From: Sporocytophaga sp.
Lineage (GTDB): Bacteria > Bacteroidota > Bacteroidia > Cytophagales > Cytophagaceae
DNA length: 64,000 nt
NCBI GenBank assembly: GCA_024707265.1
Contig: JANQAB010000002.1
Location: forward strand, 826,188-890,187
Direction: 5' to 3'
Translations under genes and position numbers: made by a program
Notes under the pieces: model-generated
Told to the model about the DNA's origin: nothing
The model's database searches: none
What the model saw: the letters and a program-made list of their open reading frames with translations, nothing else
Part shown: in pieces, positions 48,936 through 59,631 of the stretch
Layout: every line of letters starts with the position of its first letter
Position numbering within the stretch: the first letter of the stretch is position 1

Positions 48936-51900
48936 ATGTTGAACCCTTCCGAAATAATGATAGATGAATCAGTTTTGTGGAAGGAGACCTTCATCAAAAC
49001 ACTGAAAAGGTCTTCCGATGGAATATTTGCTTTTGATGAATTTGGGAAGATATTTTTCTGGAACAACTCTCTGGAATTATTGACAGACTATCCATCCCGG
49101 CTTGCAGTGAAGCTCAGTTACAATGATGTTTTCTGGCCTGACTCCTTTGCCGTCTTATATAATAAGGTTAAGGATGGAGAAATTGTAGAAATACCCCTTA
49201 CAAGATATTCATTTAAACCTGGTAAGAAGGTTTATTTCAAAGGAAATCTATTTCCTGTTTTGGATACAGATGGAAAATTTTTCGGAGGTATAGGATGTCT
49301 CACGCAACTTACTGGACCGGGTTTTGTAGAAGCGGAAGTTTTAAGTGAAGATGATTTGATCGGAGAGGTGGAATCCCTCGCCAGAGTTGGTCGCTGGGAA
49401 ATGGATATAGTGACTGGTTATACTTTTTGCTCTAATCAGATCTATGATATATTTGAGATTAGTCTAGACGGACCAGTATGTCTGGAAGATCTTTTTTGCT
49501 ATGTTCATTCTGAAGATATTTCAAAAGTAATTCAGGTTATTGATTGTGCCCGAGAAGAAAAGAGATCCATTGATTTTAACTACAGAATTATAACTCCTAA
49601 TGAGAACCTGAAATACATATTAGGAAAGGCTAAGCCTGTGCTTAATGAAGCCGGAAAGCTTGTCCGACTTCTTGGATATTTTCAGGATATCACTTATAGA
49701 AAACGTACAGACAGCCTTTTGTCAGGCATTGTGCATTCTTCAGGGATGGGTTTTATGATGCTCAAGCCTGTCCGTAATGAAGATAAGGACGTAACAGATT
49801 TTCAACCGGTATTCTTTAATCATTTTACCGAAAAGTTTCTTAATAAAAAGTTTAGGGAATTGCGTGGGAAAAGATTCTTTGCCGAATATCCAGGCCTTGT
49901 AAAACTAGGCATATTGGATCAGTTCAAAGATGTAATGACTAGTGGAGAACCCAGCACCAATGAAGTTTATTACGGGGAAGATGGATTTTCAAACTGGTTA
50001 AGGATCTCAGCAGTACGAAATGAAGACTCCTGTATTATAAGTTTTGAAGATTATACAGAGAGAGTTGATGCACTAGAAGAATTAAGAAAAAATCAGATCT
50101 TTCTATACCAATCTCAGGAAGCCGCAAACATCTGTTCTTTCGAATGGGAATTAAAATCTGACAATTTCAAAGTGACCCCTGAGTTGCGAAAGATGTTTGA
50201 TTATCCTTCCAAAGGAACGATTACTTTCAAAGATATCCAGAATTGCGTGGAAGAATATGACAGATTGAACATAATGAGTTTTGTTGAGACCATCATTGAA
50301 ACCAACGAACCGTGGGAGCTTGAATGCAAAGTGAAGACAATCATGGGGAGGGAGATTTATTGCTGGATGAAGGCAACTATATTCATTGATAACGCTGGTG
50401 AGAAAAAACTTGTTGGTAGTATCATGGATATTACAAAAAGAAAGAAGGCTGAATTGGACCTGGAAAAGTCAAAGCTTCAGCTTGAGAGGATTTCCAAGGC
50501 GCTGAAAGAGTTGAATGAGGAACTTGAGATAAAGGTGAAAGAAAGAACTCTTGACTTGTCCGTGAGCAATGAGAGGTTCAGGTTGATATCCAATGCGACT
50601 AACGACTCTATGTGGGACTGGGATTTTATTACTAATGAATTCTGGTTTAACGATGCTTATAAAGCACATATTGGTTTTGAAAATCTTGAAGGCAAAGCCG
50701 GGCTTGACTACTGGAAAACCAGAATACACCCCGATGACAGAACGCGTATACTTGACAGTTTTGACTGTATATTTTTTTCGCAGGAATCAAATTGGAGAAA
50801 TGAATATAAGTTTTGCAAGAATGACGGAACCTATGGTTATGTAATAGACAGGGGCTTTGTTATCAGAGATGAGAAGGGGAAAGTAATAAGAATTGTAGGC
50901 TGTCTTACAGAAATAACAGAAATAAAGGCCATTGAGTCCAGGCTTCTTGAAAGTGAAGAAACCTATAGGACCCTTGCGGATTCAATGCCACAGCTAGTCT
51001 GGATTACAAATGAAACAGGAGAGATCATTTTTACGAATAGAAAGTCGGAAGAGTATTTAGGTAAATCGTTTGACGATCTCAAAGGCAACGGATGGTTTAA
51101 TTTTATTCATCAGAGTGACTTAAGTAAAGCACTTTACAAGTGGAACCAAAGCCTTGTCACCGGTGGTGAATTTAGTGTTGAATACAGACTCAAAAACTGT
51201 CTGAACGATTACAGATGGTTTCTTTCCAGAGCTGTGCCTATTAAAGGTGAAAATGGAAAGAATGTAAAGTGGGTAGGTACATCAACAGACATTCACGACC
51301 AGAGGATGATGTTGAATAACTTCGCATCTGCTCAGGTAAAATTGAGTGATATCAATAATCAGCTCAATACTAAAAATGAAGAGCTTAAGAAAATTAATAA
51401 AGAGCTCGACAACTTTGTATACATGGCATCTCACGACCTTACCTCACCTGTGAGAAATCTTGAATCATTAATGGAACTCCTCCTTAATGAGTTAAATCCT
51501 GATCCTAATAATGTTAAACTTAATTTTCTCATTAACCTTGTAACAAGGTCAATAAGTATTCTTAAGAAAACTATCAGTGACCTTTCTGAAGTAGCCAAAA
51601 CCGAAGAAGATCCTTTCCTTATTCAGGAAGTACATCTTGATGAAGTACTTGAAGAGGTGAAAGACAGTATTAAAGATCTGATAGAAGGAAGTGAGGCTAT
51701 CATTCTGGAAGATTTTAAAGTGAAATCACTGAGGTTCAGAAAGAAGAATATGAGAAGCATTTTATTCAATCTGCTCTCCAATGCCATAAAATACAAGTCT
51801 CTGGAACGAAAGCCTGTTGTAGGAATAAGAACGGAGTTCGTAGCTGACGATATTATTCTGCTTGCAATTCAGGACAATGGAAAAGGTATAAGAAAAGAAG

Positions 51901-52067
51901 ATTATCCAAAAGTGTTTGCTCCATTTAAAAGAATAGATTATGGCGTGGAAGGTACGGGGATCGGAATGTCAATAGTTAAAAGAATTGTAGACAATAACGG
52001 CGGTAAAATCGAAGTAAACTCCAATCCGGGAGAAGGAACCGTTTTTAATATCTTCCTGAAAATTTAA
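48936..52067 (+). CDS. Large multi-PAS sensor histidine kinase
   Basis: The 1043-residue soluble kinase has about six PAS/PAC domains (near residues 15-110, 135-255, 262-378, 385-505, 545-660 and 670-785), coiled-coil linkers (DLEKSKLQLERISKALKEL, QLNTKNEELKKINKEL), a HisKA box with MASHDLTSPVRNLE (His near residue 831) and a HATPase_c domain (NLLSNAIKYKS, DNGKGIRKEDYPKVFAPF, GIGMSIVKRIV). No membrane helix is seen, so it integrates several cytoplasmic cues. No response regulator is adjacent. A strong terminator follows. Confidence 0.95.
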   Translation: MLNPSEIMIDESVLWKETFIKTLKRSSDGIFAFDEFGKIFFWNNSLELLTDYPSRLAVKLSYNDVFWPDSFAVLYNKVKDGEIVEIPLTRYSFKPGKKVYFKGNLFPVLDTDGKFFGGIGCLTQLTGPGFVEAEVLSEDDLIGEVESLARVGRWEMDIVTGYTFCSNQIYDIFEISLDGPVCLEDLFCYVHSEDISKVIQVIDCAREEKRSIDFNYRIITPNENLKYILGKAKPVLNEAGKLVRLLGYFQDITYRKRTDSLLSGIVHSSGMGFMMLKPVRNEDKDVTDFQPVFFNHFTEKFLNKKFRELRGKRFFAEYPGLVKLGILDQFKDVMTSGEPSTNEVYYGEDGFSNWLRISAVRNEDSCIISFEDYTERVDALEELRKNQIFLYQSQEAANICSFEWELKSDNFKVTPELRKMFDYPSKGTITFKDIQNCVEEYDRLNIMSFVETIIETNEPWELECKVKTIMGREIYCWMKATIFIDNAGEKKLVGSIMDITKRKKAELDLEKSKLQLERISKALKELNEELEIKVKERTLDLSVSNERFRLISNATNDSMWDWDFITNEFWFNDAYKAHIGFENLEGKAGLDYWKTRIHPDDRTRILDSFDCIFFSQESNWRNEYKFCKNDGTYGYVIDRGFVIRDEKGKVIRIVGCLTEITEIKAIESRLLESEETYRTLADSMPQLVWITNETGEIIFTNRKSEEYLGKSFDDLKGNGWFNFIHQSDLSKALYKWNQSLVTGGEFSVEYRLKNCLNDYRWFLSRAVPIKGENGKNVKWVGTSTDIHDQRMMLNNFASAQVKLSDINNQLNTKNEELKKINKELDNFVYMASHDLTSPVRNLESLMELLLNELNPDPNNVKLNFLINLVTRSISILKKTISDLSEVAKTEEDPFLIQEVHLDEVLEEVKDSIKDLIEGSEAIILEDFKVKSLRFRKKNMRSILFNLLSNAIKYKSLERKPVVGIRTEFVADDIILLAIQDNGKGIRKEDYPKVFAPFKRIDYGVEGTGIGMSIVKRIVDNNGGKIEVNSNPGEGTVFNIFLKI

Positions 52068-52088
52068 TCTGATCTTTAATAACAATTG

Positions 52089-52136
52089 AATCCTGAGATT
52101 AGTCTTTATTCTATAATGACTTCTCAGGATTTTTTT
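52089..52136 (+). terminator. Intrinsic terminator after the multi-PAS kinase
   Basis: The perfect 10-bp stem AATCCTGAGA (52089-52098) and TCTCAGGATT (52122-52131) is followed by a T run. Confidence 0.88.
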
Positions 52137-52197
52137 ATTTCCTTTTAGGGAAGTGTTTCTTTTAGTGACAGTGTTGTATAATTAATTAGTGGATCGA

Positions 52198-52389
52198 ATG
52201 AAAAAGAGTAAGAAAAACAGAATCTCTGGAAAAGACGCGGAATTAAATAGTGTGAATGAAAAGAAAAACAAAACTGGAAATACAAACGAACTATCACTCG
52301 GAGGTAACTCCACTTCATTCAAGATAGATCTTAACTATACAAGCAGCGTAGAATTTTCATTTGACGATCTGCAGGAGGAGGTTGAATAA
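52198..52389 (+). CDS. Small lysine/asparagine-rich protein of unknown function
   Basis: The 63-residue protein begins MKKSKKNRISGKDAELNSV and ends FDDLQEEVE; the first half is strongly basic, the second acidic. The ATG at 52198 is preferred to an in-frame GTG at 52189. It has no Shine-Dalgarno sequence, in contrast to the next two genes. No domain is recognised; it may be a small regulatory or disordered protein. Confidence 0.5.
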   Translation: MKKSKKNRISGKDAELNSVNEKKNKTGNTNELSLGGNSTSFKIDLNYTSSVEFSFDDLQEEVE

Positions 52390-52395
52390 ATCAAT

Positions 52396-52402
52396 AGGAG
52401 GG
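52396..52402 (+). promoter_or_regulatory. Strong Shine-Dalgarno site before the HMA-like gene
   Basis: AGGAGGG ends 7 bp before the ATG at 52410. Most genes in this window lack such a site, as is usual in Bacteroidota. Confidence 0.75.
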
Positions 52403-52409
52403 AATTAGT

Positions 52410-52631
52410 ATGGAAGAGAAAACAAGAACTTTTAAGTTTAAAACCAATATAGATTGTGTTCCATGTATTCAGCAAATCAGATCTGTTTTTGATGATAGTC
52501 CTGGTATAGATTACTGGTATGTAGAACCATTTGGCGAAGAGCCGGAACTAACTGTTTCCAGCCAGGGGCTGGATGAACAGGATATTATAGAATTGGTTCA
52601 CCATGCTGGATATGAAGCAAGAAGGATTTGA
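52410..52631 (+). CDS. Heavy-metal-associated (HMA)-like small protein
   Basis: The 73-residue protein folds as a likely HMA domain: FKTNIDCVPCIQQIRSVFDD carries a CxxC in the metal-binding loop, where the common motif is GMxCxxC. EPELTVSSQGLDEQDIIELV and HHAGYEARRI follow the usual strand-helix pattern. Such proteins carry copper or other soft metal ions in the cytoplasm. An upstream AGGAGGG makes a strong ribosome binding site. It sits in a small cluster with a DUF2383-like gene. Confidence 0.75.
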   Translation: MEEKTRTFKFKTNIDCVPCIQQIRSVFDDSPGIDYWYVEPFGEEPELTVSSQGLDEQDIIELVHHAGYEARRI

Positions 52632-52784
52632 TACCCGTTGAATCAAATGAACTGAATCAAATTATTCAATTTAGTTCTTTATATAGGATACTTCATTACA
52701 GATGTCAGGACCGGAAGTCTTTATTTAATATGTTTGAATGTGTATTTCAAACTATTTTCCGGTCACCTGATGTTTTTTATTAAA

Positions 52785-52790
52785 AGGAGG
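52785..52790 (+). promoter_or_regulatory. Strong Shine-Dalgarno site deciding the start of the DUF2383-like gene
   Basis: AGGAGG lies 9 bp before the ATG at 52800 and fixes this start rather than the in-frame ATG at 52734. Confidence 0.75.
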
Positions 52791-52799
52791 ATATTCTAT

Positions 52800-53243
52800 A
52801 TGAAAAATATAGCTGTAAGTTCTGTCAATGCGCTTAATGAAATACTTTCATCCAGACAGGAAGCTTATAGGAAAGCATTTTCGCTTACGCTGGCTCGTCC
52901 TGTGCATGATCTCATGCATAACCATTTCAGAAAATCTCTGATATTAAAAGGAGAGTTAAATAAAATGCAAGGTAGTTCCAACAATGAAGACCGGCTTGAA
53001 ATCTCATTTTCTAAAAATATCTGGACAGATCTTGGCAGTGCTATAGAAAATGGCGGTATTAATAAAGAACAAACAGTGCTTGATGCATTTGTTCAGGCTG
53101 AGGAAGGGACTATAGAAGAAATTACTGTGATCATTGAAAATTCTCCCGATGCTGATGAAAATTCTAAAGCTGTTTTATTAAGAATAAAAAAAGAAGTTTC
53201 TGCTGACCATAAAGAACTAAAAAGTTTATGGATTTCTGACTAG
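52800..53243 (+). CDS. Four-helix, ferritin-like DUF2383-type protein
   Basis: The protein is 147 residues from the ATG chosen by the Shine-Dalgarno site: MKNIAVSSVNALNEILSSRQ, AYRKAFSLTLARPVHDLMHN, then ADHKELKSLWISD. This resembles the DUF2383/PA2169 family of ferritin-like four-helix proteins, whose function is unknown. Several His and Glu residues could bind metal. Its neighbour is an HMA-like protein with a similar strong ribosome binding site, so a shared metal- or stress-related role is possible. The family call is from helix pattern only. Confidence 0.65.
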   Translation: MKNIAVSSVNALNEILSSRQEAYRKAFSLTLARPVHDLMHNHFRKSLILKGELNKMQGSSNNEDRLEISFSKNIWTDLGSAIENGGINKEQTVLDAFVQAEEGTIEEITVIIENSPDADENSKAVLLRIKKEVSADHKELKSLWISD

Positions 53244-53245
53244 TA

Positions 53246-54709
53246 TTATTGCCAGCTTCCTCCTAAAGCTTTTATCAGATAAATTGTATACGTAAACTGA
53301 TCTCCTCGAATTTGTACTGCAACGCTTTGTGCATTCAGTGCTGTTCTTTCATTGTTTACTACTTCATAGTATGTTACCAATCCTTTGGAATACCTCTCTC
53401 TCGAAAGCATTGCCGTGAGTTCGGAAGTTTTCATTATTGAATCCTGAAGGATAGATTGCTCCTTTCTTTGAGCAAGTGTGTTCAGTGCATCTTCTACTTC
53501 TCTGAAAGATGATAAAACAACCCTTTCATATTGGGCTGTTGTCTGAAGGTACCGAGCTTTAGCCATTTGGATTAAAGCAGTATTCCTGCCTCCCAGAAAT
53601 ACAGGTAATGAAAGTGTTGCTCCAAGCAGCCAGGTTTTGCTGTCAATAGAAACAAGGGTATTGACATCTCTGCTTAACGTTCCGGCCGAACCTGTTAGGA
53701 TAAGAGAGGGGAATTTGTATGCCTTATATATGCCAATTGCTGCATTGGCAGCTTCAGCAAGTTGTTCCTGACTTTGTATGTCAGGTCTTCTTTTTAAAAG
53801 GTCAGAAGGAATCCCTTCAGGTATTTGTGGAAGTTGAATGTTCCATTCTTTTTTGGGTAGGGAAAAACTATAAGCCGGAAGCCCGCACAGCATAGCCAGA
53901 GCATGTTCAGCCACATTTCTAAAGTTCTGCAGATCGTAATACTGTGATTGGATGGTTTGGTAATCGTTCTGGGTCTGACTTAAATCAAGTAGTGTGATTA
54001 ACCCAACCCTATAACGCTCCTCTGTAAGCAAAAGGTTGTCTTTTCTGGTTTGAAGAGCTTTTGTATATATGTTAATCTTAAGATCAGTAAGTCTTACCAA
54101 CATATAGTAATAAGCTACATCAGTAGTGATGGATAATAAAACACCGTTCATATCTGCAGTATAAGAGGCATATCTATGCTTTGCTGCCTGTACATTATTT
54201 CTGTATTTGCCCCATAAGTCAATCTCATAATCAAAGTCTAAAGGAAGCTGAAAGGTATTGATGATTACACCGGGAAGCTGATTTCCTGTAGTTTGGAATG
54301 GATTCGGCCTGTTTTGTGATAGCTGATTCCTTGTTGCTGATGGATTAAAACGTATTGCAGGAAATAAATCCGAAGCTGAAAGTTTTATATTGGCTCTTGC
54401 TTCGTCCAGCCTGGCAATAGCATTTCTGATATCCGGATTGGCTTTTACAGCAAGCTCTTCCAGAGAATCAAGTGTCGGGTCATTGAATATGGTCCACCAC
54501 GCTTGAAAGTTACTATGTTTAATGGTTATTATCGTGTCGGAAAGTTTTTGAGAAGTATAGATTTTCCAGTGTCCATCTTCATATTTTTCTCTTATCTCTT
54601 TTAATCCATTGTTATTGGGACGAAAGGAACAGGATAATAAAAGATAAATGCTCAATACCAGTAAATTCGAGTATGGACAATGGCGAAAAATATAATCACA
54701 GGCTTTCAT
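53246..54709 (-). CDS. RND efflux outer-membrane factor (TolC/OprM type lipoprotein)
   Basis: The 487-residue protein has a lipobox (YLLLSCSFRP) and two OEP domains: NPDIRNAIARLDEARANIKL, then DYEIDLWGKYRNNVQAAKHR (the DLWG motif) and RRPDIQSQEQLAEAANAAIG. It forms the outer-membrane channel of the tripartite efflux system encoded upstream. It starts 6 bp after the membrane-fusion gene on the same strand, so all three genes form one operon. Substrates cannot be read from sequence. Confidence 0.93.
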   Translation of the reverse strand: MKACDYIFRHCPYSNLLVLSIYLLLSCSFRPNNNGLKEIREKYEDGHWKIYTSQKLSDTIITIKHSNFQAWWTIFNDPTLDSLEELAVKANPDIRNAIARLDEARANIKLSASDLFPAIRFNPSATRNQLSQNRPNPFQTTGNQLPGVIINTFQLPLDFDYEIDLWGKYRNNVQAAKHRYASYTADMNGVLLSITTDVAYYYMLVRLTDLKINIYTKALQTRKDNLLLTEERYRVGLITLLDLSQTQNDYQTIQSQYYDLQNFRNVAEHALAMLCGLPAYSFSLPKKEWNIQLPQIPEGIPSDLLKRRPDIQSQEQLAEAANAAIGIYKAYKFPSLILTGSAGTLSRDVNTLVSIDSKTWLLGATLSLPVFLGGRNTALIQMAKARYLQTTAQYERVVLSSFREVEDALNTLAQRKEQSILQDSIMKTSELTAMLSRERYSKGLVTYYEVVNNERTALNAQSVAVQIRGDQFTYTIYLIKALGGSWQ

Positions 54710-54715
54710 TGTCTG

Positions 54716-55840
54716 TTATCTTTGATTACCCGTTTCCTGTGTGAAAGATGCTTGTTGTTTTCCTACTACATTTACTTTGACTCCATCTGTCAACTTATCA
54801 GTGGGGTTTGTAACCAGCCATTCATCACCATTGATTCCACTATATAATGCAAGAAATTTTCCATAATCTCTGGCTATTTTAATCTTTTTAAGTTGTATAG
54901 TATTATCTTGGTTCAGGGTGGCAACTTCGGTGCCTTCAGCTCTTACGATAAGCGTGTTCGCAGGTATCAATACAACTTCACCTTCTCTTGCAGGTTTAAA
55001 TCTGACTTGCACATACATACCTGGTCTTAGTTTAAGGTCTGGATTCCTGACATGGATTTCTGTAAGCAAAGTTCGGCTTGCAGGATCCAGAGCCTCTGCA
55101 GTTCTTGCCACTTTTCCCGTAATTATATATTCAGGATATTTCTCAAGAATAATTTCAGCAGGAATGCCTTCTGTTATATTGGCCGAATATACCTGTGGAA
55201 CATTTACATAAGTTCTTAATATGTCAATCTGTTCTACTTTAAACATCGGTATAGTATTGGACGGGCTTATGAGGCTTCCGAAGTCAACATTTCTTGCAGT
55301 GACAATTCCTGCAAAAGGTGCTCTGATTGTTTTAAAGGAAAGCATAGCTTCTGTTTGTCTTACAATAGCAAGATTAGCCTCATAGCTTGTTCTCGCCTGA
55401 TCTATCTCTTGTTTGGAAACAGCACCTGGAATACGTACACTGGAAACTCTGTCGTAGTTTGCCTTTGCAAGTGACAATGACGCTTTGGTCTGAGCAAGCT
55501 GCTGATCTATTTCCGGAGTTTCAATTTCAGCAAGCAGCTGATTGTTTTTTACAGAGGTTCCGATATCAGTGTACCATTTTTTTATGTACCCGTTAACGCG
55601 AGCGAAAATCTGGGTTTCTTTAAAAGCTCTTACTTCTCCCGGAAGTTCTATAGTGGTAGTATCTTTGGTTCTTAATGCTCTTACCAGGATTACAGGTTGT
55701 GTCGAATTGATTTTTACATTTGCTTCTTCATGAAGCATTTTTTTATTTCTGAGCTTTGGTACCAGGCCGATAAGGAAAAGTATGGCAAGTGTTACTATCA
55801 ATAGTAGTATCGGTAATAGTTTGATTTTATGCTTCTTCAT
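54716..55840 (-). CDS. RND efflux membrane-fusion protein
   Basis: The protein is about 374 residues from the Met at 55840, MKKHKIKLLPILLLIVTLAI (membrane anchor). It then has the adaptor pattern: TIELPGEVRAFKETQIFARV, GYIKKWYTDIGTSVKNNQLL, helical hairpin, then TIRAPFAGIVTARNVDFGSL and a beta-barrel region. An upstream in-frame start at 55870 lies inside the efflux pump gene. It bridges the inner-membrane pump and the outer-membrane channel. The pump's stop codon overlaps the start by 14 bp. Confidence 0.92.
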   Translation of the reverse strand: MKKHKIKLLPILLLIVTLAILFLIGLVPKLRNKKMLHEEANVKINSTQPVILVRALRTKDTTTIELPGEVRAFKETQIFARVNGYIKKWYTDIGTSVKNNQLLAEIETPEIDQQLAQTKASLSLAKANYDRVSSVRIPGAVSKQEIDQARTSYEANLAIVRQTEAMLSFKTIRAPFAGIVTARNVDFGSLISPSNTIPMFKVEQIDILRTYVNVPQVYSANITEGIPAEIILEKYPEYIITGKVARTAEALDPASRTLLTEIHVRNPDLKLRPGMYVQVRFKPAREGEVVLIPANTLIVRAEGTEVATLNQDNTIQLKKIKIARDYGKFLALYSGINGDEWLVTNPTDKLTDGVKVNVVGKQQASFTQETGNQR

Positions 55841-58800
55841 GCGATACTTTCTTTTTTCCTTTAAACACACTATAAAATACCGGAACTATTAAAAGAGTAG
55901 TAAAAGTAGCAACTATTAATCCACCGATTACCGCCCTTCCAAGCGGAGCATTTTGTTCTCCCCCTTCTCCAAGTCCTAAAGACATGGGTAGCATTCCTAT
56001 AATCATAGCCAGGGCTGTCATAATAATTGGTCTTAATCTTGTGTACCCGGCAGATAAAGCGGATTCATATGCATTTTTTCCTGCAAGCATTTCATCGTTT
56101 GCAAATGTTACAAGCAGAATACTGTTAGAAGTAGCTACTCCCATGCACATAATCGCCCCCATCAGCGCTGGCACACTTACAGGTGTTTGGGTGCAGAATA
56201 ACATCCACGCAATCCCGGATAGAGCTCCGGGGAGACCAAGCAGTATGATGAAAGGATCCAGCCATGATTGAAAATTGATGACCATAAGCAGATATACCAA
56301 TAGTATGGCAAATATCAAGCCCAGAGCCAAACCCTTAAAGGAGGAGTTCATACTTTGGACCTGTCCTTTAACTTCAATAGAAGTGCCTCTTGGAAGCGTT
56401 GTTCTAACTTCGTTCAGGATTTCATTGATCTTGTCTGATACACTTCCAAGGTCCGAATCCTGAACGCTTGTGAATATGTCAATAACTGGTTGTACATTAT
56501 AATGGGACACAAGACCCGCAGTAACAGACCTGTCAAATTCAGAAAGGTTGGTAAGCAACTGTGGTTGTTTTAATTTGCTTGAGGTGATTGTTGTTTTCCC
56601 CAAGTCTTCTATAGAATTTATTTTATATTGAGGTGTTTGAACTGCAACAAAATAACTAATCCCGTTTTTGGGATCCAGCCAGAAGTTAGGAGCTGTCTGG
56701 CCGCTGGAGGAGAGAGATATCAATACACTATTGGCTACATCTCTTTGGGTCAAACCTATTTGCTGAGCTTTTGTACGGTCCACATTTACTTTAACCTGCG
56801 GAATATTGAAGACCTGCGGAATATAAACATCTGCAGCTCCCGGAATTTTAGAAACCTTATTGGCAATATCAAGAGCTATTTTATAATTGGATTGTTGATC
56901 TCTGCCTACTACCTGTATATCTATAGGAGCCGAGATACCGAAATTAAGGATCTGTGTTACAATGTCAGAAGGAGGGTAGCTGATCTCAAGTCCAGGTATT
57001 CTTTCGTTAACAACCTTTCTGATTTTTTTCATATAGACTTCTGAAGGGACGCTTTGATTTTTTAAAGAGACCTGTATTTCACCTTCAAATGATCCTATTG
57101 AAGAATACCCGCCCCAGGCCAGGTTAATACCGCTGTTGGGCAAGCCCATATTATCAAGCATCAAATCAAGTTCTTCAGGAGGAATGATTTCCTTGATAAT
57201 TTCTTCTACCTTGCCAAATATAATTTCTGTTTGCTCTATTCTTGTTCCACTGGGAACTCTAATGTGCAACCTGAATTGTCCTGCATCAACTTTCGGAAAA
57301 AAATCTTTTCCAAGTAACGGAAATAAAGCAGCGCTGATTAAACAAAAACAAAGAAAGAGGATAATGGCAAAAGCTTTACCTGAAAGCACTCTGTCAAGAA
57401 CACTTTTATAACGGTCTCTTTTTTGTTCAAACCACTTATCAAATCGCCTATGAATTTTCCATATAAGGGAGTTGGCTTTTTTATCAGGATATCGATCTGG
57501 CTGATAAAGATGTAATTCTTTTCCCATAAGGTATTGAATAGAAACTGGCACAAAAGTCCTTGAAAGAAAGTAAGAAGCCAACATTGCAAAGATTACAGAA
57601 ATCGCAAGAGGAGAGAACAAAGACTGAGCAACTCCTGAAAGAAAAAAGATAGGAAGAAATACGATACAAATGGAGAAGGTACTAACCAGGGCAGGTAATG
57701 CTATTTCTTGTGCGCTATCAAGAATACCTTGTTTCAGAGGTTTCTCAAGTATCAGGTTTCTGGTTGTATTTTCTATCTCTACTGTAGCGTCATCTACAAG
57801 TATTCCTACTGCAAGTGCAAGTCCTCCAAGGGTCATAATGTTCAATGTTTGACCGAGCGCATATAATACAATGATAGATGTCAGAATACTGAGAGGAATA
57901 GAAAGGACAACCACTAAAGTGCTTCTCCAGCTGCCAAGAAAGAGAAGAATCATCAGACCTGTAAGACATGCAGCAATAGCAGCTTCTTTAACAACATTGT
58001 TAATAGAGGCTCTCACAAAAAAGAGATTGGTCAAAAAGCAACTTTAATTCAAGCTCATCAGATACTGTTGATAAAACTTTAGGAAGGGCTTTTTTTACCC
58101 GTTCTATAATGTCAATTGTTGATGCGGAACCTGCCTTTAGTATGGTAAGAAAGCTTCCTCTTTGTCCGTTAAATCGGACAATATTGGTTTGTATGGAATA
58201 GCCCTCATGTACATAGGCTACATCCTTTACAAAGATCACGGCCCCATTGACTTCCTTTATGGGCATATAATTGAGTGCATCGATTACATCTGTACTGGAG
58301 TTAAGTTTTACATCATATTCTTTTTCACCCATTTTTACAGTTCCGGCAGGCAATATCAGGTTTTGTGAGACCAGGGCATTCGAGACATCCGTTGGAGATA
58401 GGTTTTTAGCGTTAAGGGCTTCCAGGTCCAGATCGACCATTACATTTCGTTGCTTTCCTCCATAGGGTAGCGGTATTTGCGCACCTTGAACTGTTGCCAA
58501 TCCGGTGCGGATAAAATTTGTTGCAATGTCATTAATGGCTTGTTCCGGTAATGTTTTGCTGCTTAGTGCTATCTGCAGGATAGGTACATTAGAAGCATTG
58601 TATCTTAAAATTAAAGGGGCTGTAATTCCAGGAGGAAGTATTCGCAATAAGCTTAGTGAGCTTGATGTAAGCTGAGCTACTGCAGCTTCCACCTCTGCTC
58701 CAGGTTGAAAGTAGATTTTGATAACAGAAACACCCCTATAGGATTGAGATTCTATGTGTTCAATGTCATTGACTGTTGTTGTATAGGCCCTTTCACACAC

Positions 58801-59001
58801 TGTTACAATTCTCTGCTCCATTTCTTTGGGAGAAATGCCATTGTAACTCCAAATAACACTTACTACCGGAATGTTTATGTTTGGAAATATATCAACGGCC
58901 ATTCTGCTAATGGCGACGAGTCCAAGGATGAGAATAAGCAGTGAAACTACTATAAAGGTATATGGCCTGTCTAATGCTAATCTTACAATCCACATTTGCA
59001 A
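55827..59001 (-). pseudogene. RND efflux inner-membrane transporter (AcrB/MdtB-like), frameshifted
   Basis: The first part (59001-58000) begins MQMWIVRLALDRPYTFIVV and covers the first helix and porter subdomains. The second (58034-55827) covers helices two to twelve, with the proton-relay Asp pair in AVGILVDDATVEIEN. The frames meet at the A6 run 58017-58022. Removing one base gives LLFDQSLFVRASINNVVKEA, the canonical join before helix 2. The corrected protein is about 1058 residues, normal for this family. The pump exports drugs or other hydrophobic compounds by proton antiport. As written it would be a broken gene, but all other elements are intact and I consider it functional. Confidence 0.93.
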
Positions 59002-59631
59002 GTGGGTTTTAATTGCTGCATTAGAGGTAACCTCTGAATAATGTAAAGGTTTATAAAGAGAGGAAAATGTCAGTAAATAATTAGATTAAAAATGATAAAG
59101 AACTGAAGAAGCTTAAAAGGAATAATTTGAATGAAGGGTTTTTTAAGAGAGTTAAATTTTAGGACAAGGTTGATTCGAAGGTTATGATTAAAATAGGCAT
59201 AATGCGACTATTGTTGTTCTAGTTTTTGGAACAAATTGTCTGAAATATTTGAAAAACTAAGGCAAATTTTTGGGAAAATGTTTGAAATATGGAGTAAAAT
59301 CAAAAAATTACTCACGACAACTTGAAATATTTATACTTTATTATAACCTTCTGTTTTTTAGTGTATTGTGTGGTGGCGAGAAAAAATAGTTTTATTTTTT
59401 CTCAATTTCCTGCACAACCTTTTCTAAAGCCTATCAGATTTGACCTCTGATTAGACCAATGATGATTTTTTGAAGACGATTCTTAAATTTCTAATTTTTA
59501 TTTTGGAGCGAAAAGGTAAATTTTCTTACATGGTAATGTGATATCCTGGTTGGTCCTAATTAACCATTGTTAGGGGGCAGCGTAAAATCCGACCAACTAA
59601 CAAGTATCAGAAAATTAACCAGATAGCAAGT
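59002..59631. other. Long intergenic region, 630 bp, upstream of the TonB receptor
   Basis: It separates the divergent RND operon and TonB receptor gene. It holds three TGAAATAT copies (59241, 59283, 59323), spaced by 42 and 40 bp, and an 11-bp perfect inverted repeat GAGAAAAAATA (59378-59388) / TATTTTTTCTC (59393-59403). No ORF, tRNA or known riboswitch is recognised. The repeats may be operator sites. Confidence 0.45.

Noticed and set aside
16861..58034. Programmed ribosomal frameshifting as the cause of the split genes
   Set aside because: The sites lie in unrelated genes at different runs, without consistent slippery heptamer plus downstream structure. Base-count error explains all cases.
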